Source: Paenibacillus pectinilyticus (GTDB lineage Bacteria > Bacillota > Bacilli > Paenibacillales > NBRC-103111). From it: a DNA stretch of 64,000 bases. Numbering within the stretch: the first letter of the stretch is position 1; every line of letters starts with the position of its first letter. The stretch lies in the NCBI RefSeq assembly GCF_001700435.1, contig NZ_LYPC01000011.1, forward strand, positions 1 to 64,000, written 5' to 3'. This document shows positions 46,684-56,200 of the stretch, one piece after another. The translations under genes and the position numbers were made by a program. A model generated the notes under the pieces. That model worked only from the letters and a program-made list of their open reading frames with translations. It had not been told where the DNA came from and searched no databases.

Positions 46684-48867
46684 TTGAAAATTTTTCAAGT
46701 ATTCGCTGGCGAATTTCGGCGTTTTCTCAAGAACCCCATGATGATAATCACGTTTTTAGCCATTGGGCTTGTCCCTCTTCTATATAGCGGATTCTTAATT
46801 AAAGGGACTTGGGACCCTTATGGCCAGCTCGAAAAGCTTCCGATTGCCGTCGTCAATCTGGATCAAGGTGCTGAATTAGAAGGAAAGCCGCGCAATATCG
46901 GCAACGACTTCGTGGAAGAGTTGCATAAAAACAACAGCTTTTCGTGGGGCTTCGTGAGCGCGAAAGATGCGGCATTGGGCATGACAAACAACCAATATTA
47001 TGCCACGATCACGGTTCCAGCTACCTTCTCGGCTGACGCGGCTTCCATTACGAGCACCACCCCGAAGCAGGCAGAAATTATTTATGAATCAAACAGCTTC
47101 TATAACTTTGTTGCTGGCCAACTCGGGGAAACGGCCACGAAGGAATTGAAGAACCAACTATCCAAAACTCTGACGGAAGCTTATTCCACAAGCATTCTCT
47201 CCCAATTTGAGACCATTTCAAAAGGGTTAGGTGATGCTAGTAAAGGGGCTTCCGATATTCAAACCGGTGCACAAGCGTTAAGCGACGGCATTGGCAAAGT
47301 CCAGTCCAACCTAGTCATACTAGCTAGCGGTTCCAAGCAATTGGACGATAATGTCGGGTTATTGCAAAAGGGCGCTAACCAGCTCAGCGCAGGATCACTT
47401 GAAGTCAGCAAAGGAGCAGCGTCTCTAGCGAGCGGTGCCAGCCAATTACAGGCCGCTGGCACACAGCTGGAACAAGGAGCACAGAAAACATTATCAGGCT
47501 CGTCCGATTTGGTGAAAGGGCTGCAAGCCTCGCAAACAGGAGCCGATCAGCTGGCTTCCGGGCTTACCTCCTCATCAGCAGGAAGCAAGCAGCTCGTCGA
47601 GGGTTTAACTTCTTCATCCAAAGCTAGCAGCGACTTGGCTAGTGGCTCCGAGCAGGTAGCTTCGGGTCTTGAAGCTTTCGTCGCCGCGCATAAGGAACTT
47701 GCATCAGACGCTACGGTAACGAAACTGCTCGCAGCAAGCAAACAGGTTGCAGAAGGAAACAAGAAGTTGAATGAAGCTCAGAAGCAGCTTCTCTCTGGCA
47801 GTCAGACACTAGCTACAGGTACACAGAAGCTAGAAACTGGCGCTACGCAACTGCAAGCTGGTCAGAAGCAGTTAGTGACCGGCGCCACACAGTTGCAAGC
47901 AGGGCAGCAACAACTTGCAGATGGCTTGCACACATTCAATTCGAAGCTGCCTGCATTGTCTGCTGGCGGCACTAAGCTGCAGAGCGGCGCGGCTCAAGTT
48001 AGCACAGGAGCTAGCGATCTGGCTAATGGTGTAGGGCAAATGGCCGCAGGGATTAACAAGGTGGCCAGCGGTGCCGCACAGTTAAGCGCAGGTGCCACCG
48101 AGCTTAACGCTGGTGCTCCGAAGCTCGTTGATGGCAGTGGCCAGCTAGCCACGAAGCTGAATGATGCAGCTAAAGAAACGGCCGCCGTTAAAGCCGACGA
48201 TGCGACTATCAAAATGCTGGCAGAACCTGTGAAGATTACAGCCAATGACGACCGTAAGGTTAAGCTGTATGCGAACGGTATCGCTCCTTACTTTATCTCG
48301 ATGGCCTTGTTTGCCGGAGCACTCGTGTTCACGACCATCTTCGCTGCAAGAACATCATCGATTCCAGGTGCTTCTGGGCTCCGATTGCTGGTTAGCAAGC
48401 TTTCAACTTTTAGCCTGATGAGTCTATTTCAATCACTCATCGCAAGCACCGTGCTTGTCTTCATTTTAGACTTAAAAGTACAGAACATCCCTTTGTTCTT
48501 CATCTTTACCTTCATTGTTGGTTTAACCTTTATGCTGATCATTCAAATGCTCGTCACTTGGTTAGACCAACCCGGCAGATTCGTCGTATTACTCATCATG
48601 ATTCTCCAATTAGCGTCGAGCGCAGGAACGTTCCCGTTAGAACTGCTGCCTGATTGGGCCAAAGCACTTAATCCTTGGCTGCCTATGACGTACGCGATTC
48701 GAGGGTTCCGCTATGTGATATCCAGTGGGCAATATGCAAACATGTGGCATCAAGCAGGCTACTTGAGCATCTATCTCTTTACTGCCTTGATTCTAACTTG
48801 TGTATACTTCCTTACTCGCAAAAAGAATGATCACTCCGATGAACAATTGATGCCCGTTAAGGTGTAA
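46684..48867 (+). CDS. YhgE/Pip family membrane protein (ABC-2-like)
   Basis: 727 residues. One N-terminal membrane helix (about 18-38), a large external domain (to about 530) and five to six C-terminal helices (from about 535) typical of YhgE/Pip proteins, including the lactococcal phage infection protein and ESX/T7SS-linked YueB-like proteins. Residues about 185-500 are low-complexity with repeated L-x-x-G-A/S-x-x-L motifs that form long coiled coils. Start is TTG 46684 with AAGGAG eight bases upstream, not the GTG at 46675. Often a phage receptor or transporter; role here unknown. Confidence 0.82.
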   Translation: MKIFQVFAGEFRRFLKNPMMIITFLAIGLVPLLYSGFLIKGTWDPYGQLEKLPIAVVNLDQGAELEGKPRNIGNDFVEELHKNNSFSWGFVSAKDAALGMTNNQYYATITVPATFSADAASITSTTPKQAEIIYESNSFYNFVAGQLGETATKELKNQLSKTLTEAYSTSILSQFETISKGLGDASKGASDIQTGAQALSDGIGKVQSNLVILASGSKQLDDNVGLLQKGANQLSAGSLEVSKGAASLASGASQLQAAGTQLEQGAQKTLSGSSDLVKGLQASQTGADQLASGLTSSSAGSKQLVEGLTSSSKASSDLASGSEQVASGLEAFVAAHKELASDATVTKLLAASKQVAEGNKKLNEAQKQLLSGSQTLATGTQKLETGATQLQAGQKQLVTGATQLQAGQQQLADGLHTFNSKLPALSAGGTKLQSGAAQVSTGASDLANGVGQMAAGINKVASGAAQLSAGATELNAGAPKLVDGSGQLATKLNDAAKETAAVKADDATIKMLAEPVKITANDDRKVKLYANGIAPYFISMALFAGALVFTTIFAARTSSIPGASGLRLLVSKLSTFSLMSLFQSLIASTVLVFILDLKVQNIPLFFIFTFIVGLTFMLIIQMLVTWLDQPGRFVVLLIMILQLASSAGTFPLELLPDWAKALNPWLPMTYAIRGFRYVISSGQYANMWHQAGYLSIYLFTALILTCVYFLTRKKNDHSDEQLMPVKV

Positions 48868-48873
48868 TAAGTG

Positions 48874-48913
48874 AAAAGCCGGCAACCACTCGAAAGAGGG
48901 GGTGCCGGCTTTG
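48874..48913. terminator. Terminator between YhgE/Pip and ABC-F genes
   Basis: AAAGCCGGCA and TGCCGGCTTT form a 10-bp stem with inner CTC/GAG, followed by TTTG; serves the plus-strand gene. Confidence 0.8.
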
Positions 48914-48924
48914 TTTGTTACTCC

Positions 48925-50496
48925 CTACAAATTCTGCTCACTAACCCCGGCCTCGGGGTCAAACGTCAGCATTTTCGTGCCGATTTTATCTATGAAAAAC
49001 CGATCATGGCTGACGGTAATAACCGCACCAGGGAAATGAATCAGCGCCTGCTCCATGACCTGTATGCTCGTTAAATCGAGATGGTTCGTCGGCTCATCTA
49101 AAATGATGACAGCCGCACCGGAGAGCAGGCATTTCGCTAGCGCGACACGGGCTTTTTGCCCGCCGGATAGGTTGCCAATGAACTTGCTAAGATCCATCTC
49201 GGAGAATTGCAGCATGGCGAGGAATTTATTCACTTTCTTCCGCGGCGCATCGAGGCCGAGACCGTACGTATTCACCGCGTGACTCACGGTATCTTTCGGA
49301 TTAAGCTCCTCCCACATCCGATTGAAGTAGGCGTAGCTGACGCCTTTCTCCCAGATTACTTCGCCGGACTCCGGCTTCTCCTGCCCCGTTAGCACCTTAA
49401 TGAGCGTGGACTTCCCGCTTCCATTCGGGCCTACGATGACGAGGCGGTCTTCCTTTTGAATATCGAAGCTCACGTTCTGGAAAATAGTCCGCTCCTCATA
49501 GGTCTGGCCGATTGCTTTAACCTCGCATAGCTTGTCTGGAAAGCGTAGTTTCTCATATATATCCGTGATAAGAACGTTGACGGGATGCGGTTCTATGCGC
49601 TTTTTGTTATCTGCCAGTTGGCGAGATAGGCGGTCTTTGGACGACTTTTTGCTGGCGCGGCTATCGATGGCCTCATTCTCCATGAGGAGCAGCTCTTCCT
49701 CCCACTCGAATTGGCGATCCAATTCCTTCTTGCGCATCTTCTTTTTACGAATATAGTCGGTATAATTGCCTTCGTATTCCTGAAAATGATAGTTCTCGAT
49801 CTCGATCGTACGCGTAACCACCTTATCGATAAACTGCCGGTCATGGGAGACGAGAATCATCGCACCTTTGAAGCGGTACAACCACTGCTCCAACCAAGTA
49901 ATCCCCTCGATATCCAAGTAATTGGTCGGTTCGTCGAGCAGGACAACATCCGGCCGTTCAATAAGCATTTTGGCGAGCGCGGCGCGATTTCTCCAACCAC
50001 CAGACAACTCATCAATCGGCTGATGGCGCGACCTTTCATTGAAACCCAGCTTCGTTAGTACGGTATTGATCTCAACGGACACGTTCCAGCCATCCAGGTG
50101 GTCCATTTGCTCGAATAACTCCGCCTGTCGCGTCAACAACCTGTCCATTTCACCATCGTCGGTGACCACACCAAGCTTATCGCCAACTTCCTTCAACTCC
50201 CGCTCGATCAATGCAACCTGCTCGAAACACATTTCTAGCTCTTGTTGCACAGACAAGCTTCCGGTCATTTCCGAGAATTGCGAGAAGTACCCGATGCGGA
50301 TCTGTGGGTCTATGTCTACTTTGCCTGATGTCGGCTCCTCTTTCCCCATAATAAGCCTAAAAACCGTCGACTTCCCTGCACCATTTCGCCCAATTAGTCC
50401 AATTCGTTCACCTTGAGTTACCTTAAAATAAATATCGCGAAAGATTAAAGACTCTTCATATTTCTTCGTAACGTTCTCCAAACGAATTACACTCAT
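48925..50496 (-). CDS. ABC-F family ATPase (ribosome-associated)
   Basis: 523 residues with two ABC domains and no membrane part. Walker A GRNGAGKST and GPNGSGKST, signatures LSGGWRNRAALAK and LSGGQKARVALAK, Walker B VVLLDEPTNYLD and VIILDEPTNHLD. The interdomain linker is basic and helical (KKMRKKELDRQFEWEEELLL, SRASKKSSKDRLSRQL), the part that enters the ribosomal E site. It may be a translation factor or an antibiotic-resistance protein; which is unclear. Start is ATG 50496 after AAGGGTGA. Confidence 0.88.
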   Translation of the reverse strand: MSVIRLENVTKKYEESLIFRDIYFKVTQGERIGLIGRNGAGKSTVFRLIMGKEEPTSGKVDIDPQIRIGYFSQFSEMTGSLSVQQELEMCFEQVALIERELKEVGDKLGVVTDDGEMDRLLTRQAELFEQMDHLDGWNVSVEINTVLTKLGFNERSRHQPIDELSGGWRNRAALAKMLIERPDVVLLDEPTNYLDIEGITWLEQWLYRFKGAMILVSHDRQFIDKVVTRTIEIENYHFQEYEGNYTDYIRKKKMRKKELDRQFEWEEELLLMENEAIDSRASKKSSKDRLSRQLADNKKRIEPHPVNVLITDIYEKLRFPDKLCEVKAIGQTYEERTIFQNVSFDIQKEDRLVIVGPNGSGKSTLIKVLTGQEKPESGEVIWEKGVSYAYFNRMWEELNPKDTVSHAVNTYGLGLDAPRKKVNKFLAMLQFSEMDLSKFIGNLSGGQKARVALAKCLLSGAAVIILDEPTNHLDLTSIQVMEQALIHFPGAVITVSHDRFFIDKIGTKMLTFDPEAGVSEQNL

Positions 50497-50562
50497 CGCT
50501 ATCACCCTTCTACGTGCATCAGTCTAGCGTGATTATATCACTTTATTGCTCTAACAATCTCC

Positions 50563-50673
50563 CTAGAAGGGATCAGACAGACCATCATCGCCCTTGAACA
50601 AGGCAACTACTCCCCCTCATTGGAACTGGCGCAAGAATACTTGCAAAAAAAGGTTTGGGTTATTCTAAGTTAG
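50563..50673 (+). pseudogene. Remnant of an XRE-type HTH regulator
   Basis: In frame from 50563: LEGIRQTIIALEQGNYSPSL, ELAQEYLQKKVWVILS, stop. This matches the recognition-helix half of Cro/C1-type regulators (VSRQTISALEKGKYNPSLELA in intact relatives). No start, no first helices and no RBS are present, so it is a decayed fragment of about 37 codons. Confidence is limited by its shortness. Confidence 0.5.
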
Positions 50674-50702
50674 GAACTTCATCTTCACCTGCCTCCAAAC
50701 TC

Positions 50703-50748
50703 AAAAAGGCCAGGAGCCACCTTTCCAAGTGGTTTCCCGGCCTTTTCT
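50703..50748 (-). terminator. Terminator after MFS gene
   Basis: Minus strand AAAAGGCC, inner ACCAC/GTGG, GGCCTTTTT; placed after the MFS stop. Confidence 0.75.
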
Positions 50749-50767
50749 CATGCTGTAATATGGATGC

Positions 50768-52258
50768 TTATGATTCCATAACTGCCTTCGTATTTGTATT
50801 CGCAGGTGCCGGTGCTTCCACAGCTTGCCCCGTACGTTTAATGAAGAAGGAAAGCAACAGACCTACAATCCCAATACCGATGATAACTAGATAGGCATCA
50901 TTAATACCTTGGATCATGGACTCCGTCTGCATTTGTTCTTTCGTCAGCTTAGCGCCTGTCGCGATCATGTCAGTAATGTGTGATTTGGTACTTGTCGTCA
51001 TAACGGTTACCAGCAATGACGTACCAATCGCTCCTGCTACCTGTTTAATCGTGTTGGAAATGGCTGTACCATGTGCATTGAGTCTAGCAGGCAATTGGTT
51101 CAGACCCGCTGTCGTGATCGGCATCAAGAACATCGCCATACCGAAACGTCGTCCCGTGGACATCAGAACTAAGTATGTGTAACTTGTGGAATCCGTCAAA
51201 TTCACGAAACCAATTGTTGTTACGATCGTAATGGCCATCCCAATAATGGATAACCACTTGGCTCCAAATTTGTCGAACAGTCTGCCTGTGACCGGCATCA
51301 TGAAGCCCATTAGGAGCGCACCAGGGAGCATCAGCAAGCCGGACTCCATGGCTGTGTATCCACGCGCATTTTGCAAATAGAGAGGAAGCAGCATCATGTC
51401 TGCATACATCACCATCGTTACCGCAATATTAATAATGGTTGTAAGGGAGAACATGCTGAATTTGAATGCTCGAAGATCCAGAAGTGGGCTCTTCGCAACC
51501 AGTTGGCGCCAAGTGAACAAACCTAACGAAACAACACCCAAAATGAGAGAAACAATCACTTCTGCACTTGACCAACCTTTGCTTCCAGCGCTGCTGAAAC
51601 CATACAGAAGAGCACCAAAGCCGATCGTTGAGACTACAGCGCCCCAAACATCAATTTTGGGATACGTGCGTTCCGCTACATTTTTCAAGTAGAAATACGA
51701 TACTGCAATAACAATAACAGCAAATGGAATCATGCCATAAAACATCGTTTGCCACGTATAATGCTGCAAGACATAACCAGCAAGCGTCGGTCCGATTGCC
51801 GGAGCGAAAATGATTGCAAAACCTACTAATCCCATCGCAGCTCCACGCTTATCCGGAGGAAATACGGTGAGTACAACATTCATGAGCAATGGCATAATAA
51901 TACCTGCACCAGCCGCCTGAATTAATCGACCAACTAGCAAAATGTCAAAGCCGTTTGCCATAGCCGATACAATGGTTCCTGCAAGGAACACAATCATGGA
52001 AGTTAGAAAGAGCTCACGCGTCGTAAACCGCTGCATGAGATAAGCAGTGATTGGAATCAAAACCCCATTCACTAACATATAGCCAGTCGTCAGCCATTGC
52101 GCGGTAGATGCTGCAATCTTAAAGTCTACCATCAACTCAGGCAACGCGACACCCATAATCGTCTGATTCAATACGGCGATGAACGCCCCCAAAATCATTA
52201 CAAACAGCAAAGGACCTTTTTTAATGGAACTGCTGTCAAAAACTGCACTTGTACTCAT
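50768..52258 (-). CDS. MFS multidrug exporter, DHA2 (EmrB/QacA) family
   Basis: 496 residues with about 14 membrane helices. Characteristic motifs: LGAFIAVLNQTIMGVALPEL in helix 1 and WLTTGYMLVNGVLIPITAYL; motif A-like segments follow. Proton-driven drug efflux is the usual role. ATG at 52258 follows AAAGGAA; the frame to 52300 has no site. Divergent from the TetR regulator at 52479, which likely represses it. Confidence 0.9.
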   Translation of the reverse strand: MSTSAVFDSSSIKKGPLLFVMILGAFIAVLNQTIMGVALPELMVDFKIAASTAQWLTTGYMLVNGVLIPITAYLMQRFTTRELFLTSMIVFLAGTIVSAMANGFDILLVGRLIQAAGAGIIMPLLMNVVLTVFPPDKRGAAMGLVGFAIIFAPAIGPTLAGYVLQHYTWQTMFYGMIPFAVIVIAVSYFYLKNVAERTYPKIDVWGAVVSTIGFGALLYGFSSAGSKGWSSAEVIVSLILGVVSLGLFTWRQLVAKSPLLDLRAFKFSMFSLTTIINIAVTMVMYADMMLLPLYLQNARGYTAMESGLLMLPGALLMGFMMPVTGRLFDKFGAKWLSIIGMAITIVTTIGFVNLTDSTSYTYLVLMSTGRRFGMAMFLMPITTAGLNQLPARLNAHGTAISNTIKQVAGAIGTSLLVTVMTTSTKSHITDMIATGAKLTKEQMQTESMIQGINDAYLVIIGIGIVGLLLSFFIKRTGQAVEAPAPANTNTKAVMES

Positions 52259-52478
52259 TGTCCACATTCCTTTCAAAATATTCATCAATCTAAGCAACAC
52301 TTTGTTGTATACTTAACTTCATGTAAAATACTATAATCATCTCAGATCGATTACACAAGCAACAGCTTTTCGCAATTTGTATATTAGTTTACATATTGTC
52401 CTCATTTGTTAATTTCATATGGAATAAACTACACAATATTGCCTAAGTGTCGTATATAAAGAAAGGAAATAAGCAACC

Positions 52479-53072
52479 ATGTCTACATCATCTTCGCGTA
52501 CGGATCCGCGTGTCCTTCGCACACGCCAATTGATTCGAGATGCTTTCATTGAATTGTTGCAAGAGATTGAGCTAGAGAAAATAACTGTCAATCGACTTGC
52601 TGAACGCGCCACGATTAATCGTGTTACGTTCTATCTCCATTATCGCGATATTCCCGATATGTTGGAACGCATGGCGGACGACATGGATCATGACATCCAT
52701 ACGATCTTAAATGATTTGAAAAAAGATGCCAATCCTGATTTTGATTGGAACATTCTAGTCAAACTGCTTGAGCATTTTGCCGAGCATGCGAAATTCTATA
52801 AAGTGGTGCTTGCGTCTAAGCGTATTGCAGTCTTTACGGAACGGCTCATGGTTCTGATGGTTGATTTGATCAACGACAGAATTGAGCATCGCGGGGCTTC
52901 CTCCCCTTCCGGTGATACATCTGTGCATATTCCCCAAGACATTGTCACTTGGTACAGCTCTTCCGCCTTCATTGGTACAATTGTCTTCTGGCTTAGTCAG
53001 GATATGCCGTATACACCGCTTTTTCTCGCGAAGCAACTCTCGTTGCTTGCTCCGTCTCCCAAAAAACCTTGA
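52479..53072 (+). CDS. TetR-family transcriptional regulator
   Basis: 197 residues. N-terminal TetR helix-turn-helix (TRQLIRDAFIELLQEIELEK, ITVNRLAERATINRVTFYLHYRD in part) and a helical ligand domain. Start ATG after AAAGGAAA. Divergent with the MFS exporter across a 220-bp intergenic region, so the likely target is that gene and itself. I did not identify a clear operator palindrome. Confidence 0.9.
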   Translation: MSTSSSRTDPRVLRTRQLIRDAFIELLQEIELEKITVNRLAERATINRVTFYLHYRDIPDMLERMADDMDHDIHTILNDLKKDANPDFDWNILVKLLEHFAEHAKFYKVVLASKRIAVFTERLMVLMVDLINDRIEHRGASSPSGDTSVHIPQDIVTWYSSSAFIGTIVFWLSQDMPYTPLFLAKQLSLLAPSPKKP

Positions 53073-53146
53073 TGAGCGTTATCCGACTTTGAGTCACCAT
53101 CTACAGGTGAGGTTTCTCCTCATCGCCATCTAGAACATGGATAAAT

Positions 53147-53195
53147 AAAAAGACAGGTCACGGACGAATTTCATCTGTAACCTGTCTTCTTTTTA
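53147..53195 (-). terminator. Terminator after SLH protein gene
   Basis: AAAAGACAGGT.AC pairs with GT.ACCTGTCTTCTTTT around an 11-base loop; A and T runs on both sides could serve the TetR gene too. Confidence 0.75.
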
Positions 53196-53208
53196 TTATT
53201 ATCAACTA

Positions 53209-56200
53209 TTATTTCACTTGATCATCCAAAGCTTGCGTGTAGTTCTCAGCTCCGTCTGCCGTGCGAGTTGCCTTATGACTTCTGGTTGCCTCTTCAACCT
53301 GTCCAAAAGCCCAGTTATTCTTATCCACATCAGGGAATGAAGCATTCACGTTCGTAAGCGGTCCTCTGAATAATAAGCTATTGATCATCGTAACAGCTTC
53401 CAAACGGATAATGGCATTGCCTGGCTTAAACGTACCATCCTTGTACCCTGCGATTAACCCGTTTCGGTACAATGCCTCTATCGCAGAAGTTGACCAGCGA
53501 TCTTGTGAATCCTTAAAGTAAGGTTTGATTGGCTGAGCAACGTCCAACTTCAGGAATCGTGTCATAACCACTGCTAATTCTTCCCGCGTTACTGGGATGT
53601 CTGGGCGGAATGTGCTGTCGTTAAAGCCATTGAATATGCCACTGTCTGTTGCAATTCGGATATAACCGCTTGCCCAATGGCTCGTTGGTACATCCTTGAA
53701 TTCTGCTTTCAATGCTGTATTTCCCCCATTGAGGAGACGAGCAACAATCGCCGCTAGCTCCGCACGTGTGAGATTATTGTTCGGATGGAAAAGCTTATCG
53801 GGATACCCTAAAATGTAACGCGTGTGTGTTAACTGATCAAATCGATTGGAGAACAACAATACTTTCAGCGATGATTGAGCCACTGCAGGATCAAGCACTA
53901 CCCCTGCTCCCGCTTTACCAACAACCGAAATAGTAGTTAACACTTCAGGCTTGTCAATCGAAGGATAGCGCACTTTCACGTTGTGTTCGCCACCGTCGCC
54001 CGCTTTTAAGTCTCCTACCTGCCACGTGACGGTTGTGCCTTCAACTTTACCACCATCAGCGTCTGTTACTACCGTGCCTTCAGGTAGGGTTAAAGTTACT
54101 GTGGCCCCCGTAGTAGTTGCAGCTCCTTTGTTCGAATAAGATACTTGGATCGTTCCCGCACTATTCTCTTCTTGTCTGCTACGATCAACCTTTGCATTCA
54201 CACTCAGGTCCGGTTTCTTGTCTACTGTTATAGGAATGATTACACTACCAGCTACCGGACGCATGTTAATATCATGACGCACAATCGTAAACTCCACCGG
54301 AATGGTCGGGCTCGTATACGTCTCATAACCAGCTGCGTTGGCTACAAGATAATAGTCCGTCGTAGGATAGACCATGTACGCGTATTTGCCGCCATCACGG
54401 CTCGTTTGCGGATTGGCATTGTTATTTGGCGCAAAACCAGGAATTAATGGTAAGACAACTTCAGTCCCCGGAGTAACACCATTCGTAATGTTTCTCGGCG
54501 TATTTGCGTAGTAGAGCTTTACAATCGCCCCATCAATAGCCGTGTGCGTATTGATATTTGTAATATCGCCATATGGATCTATCAGTTCGTCCAAAATGTT
54601 CATTTCACCATTTGAAGAAACCTTAATTCTTGGAAGCGTACCTTCGTTATCCAGCGAATTTACGATGATTTCCTTGCTGGCACCGTGATTTTCCTCATCA
54701 GGAATACTGTAAACGATGGCCAACTCGTATTCTTGATTCAAGGTTAGACCTGGAATATTGAATACACCGTCCGCACTAAGTGTGAATGAACTCTGACCAC
54801 CGATTGTCACGAAGTTCCCCGTGGTTGGATCCTTCAGCTTAATGCGGACCTGTGCCGCGAATTGCTGATCGTTCGCATCATTCTCGTCCATCAACTTCTT
54901 CTGACCACCTGGTAGTTGTGTAACGAGAATGCCTGTCGCCGTCTTCGTAGAATCAAATACTTCTCCACCAGTCCCGGTTACAGTTCCCACTTCAGCTGTC
55001 TGCTTAAAGACAACATCTTTCTTCACATCGCCAACTTGAACGGTTTTAATCACTTCAACATCATATTGTACATCCCCGCGAGGGACAGCAAGGCTGTATT
55101 TCCCATTTGCATCGGTTATGGCCTCCGCGGCAAAATCAATTATACCGTCATTATCAAAATCCTTCGTTACTTTCACGCGAACTCCTGACAATACTGCGCG
55201 TACTCCGTCCGTCGTCGTCGCAACTACACCGGATACAGATGCTGGCTCAAACGTAACGATAATTTGCTCTTGTGCATAAATATCTCTACCTGCGTCCACT
55301 GCAGTAGCGGTTACAGGAATTTGCTGTGACAGGATCCCTTCAATTTTGGCTGAGCGATAGAGCACACTTGCTTTACCATAAGTATCTGTCTCTGCAACGG
55401 GAGACCCTACAAATGCTCCCACTAATGCGGAGAAAGTAATTGGAACTCCTGCAAGAGGCTTACCTTCCATGTCTGTTAAGACAGCTGACAAGGTGGAAGT
55501 CGTATTGCCATCCCCTACAATGGAGCTGGGATTCGCATTTAACTTCAGTATATATTTGACTAGTTTAAAATCTTGCTCTATCACCGTATTCTCAGCTTCA
55601 CTCGGAAGTGCGTCCACAGCGCGCGTACGACCTGCGTACGAGTCTTTTTTCACATCAATCAAGTATTGCTCTGTACGAACATGAGGAAAGCTATATCTTC
55701 CGCTAGCATCGGTATCAACAGGTCCACTAACAATTTGCGTGCCGGTGGGGTCGTATAATGTGACCTTAGCGCCTTGGATAGGCTGACTCGAATCACGGTC
55801 AAGAATTGTACCTGCTATGCCCACATATTTAACAACTATGAATTTATTATTCATTTTTTTGTCCAAAGCCTCTGACGGCAAATTCCCGCCCACATTCGAG
55901 GCTACAAAGTTCACCTCATGATGACCTTCGGCAATGTCCTTGGGAAGCCGGTATGTGACATTCTCCCATTTTTTAAATCCATCTACCGAGTAGCTCTCTG
56001 CATTAACCAAAGTGAGATCAACCTCATCGTTAGCTGATCCTTCATCGGATCCGTCGAAATCGAAAACAGCTTTGACAGCCTCTGCTTGAATAGAAGTATA
56101 AGCTGAAAGCTTTAACGGTTTGTCAGGTGCTACAACCCATTCTGGCGTCGTAATGCTTGCACTCCGGCTGCCTACCCAACCTTCTAAGAGATTCACGGTA

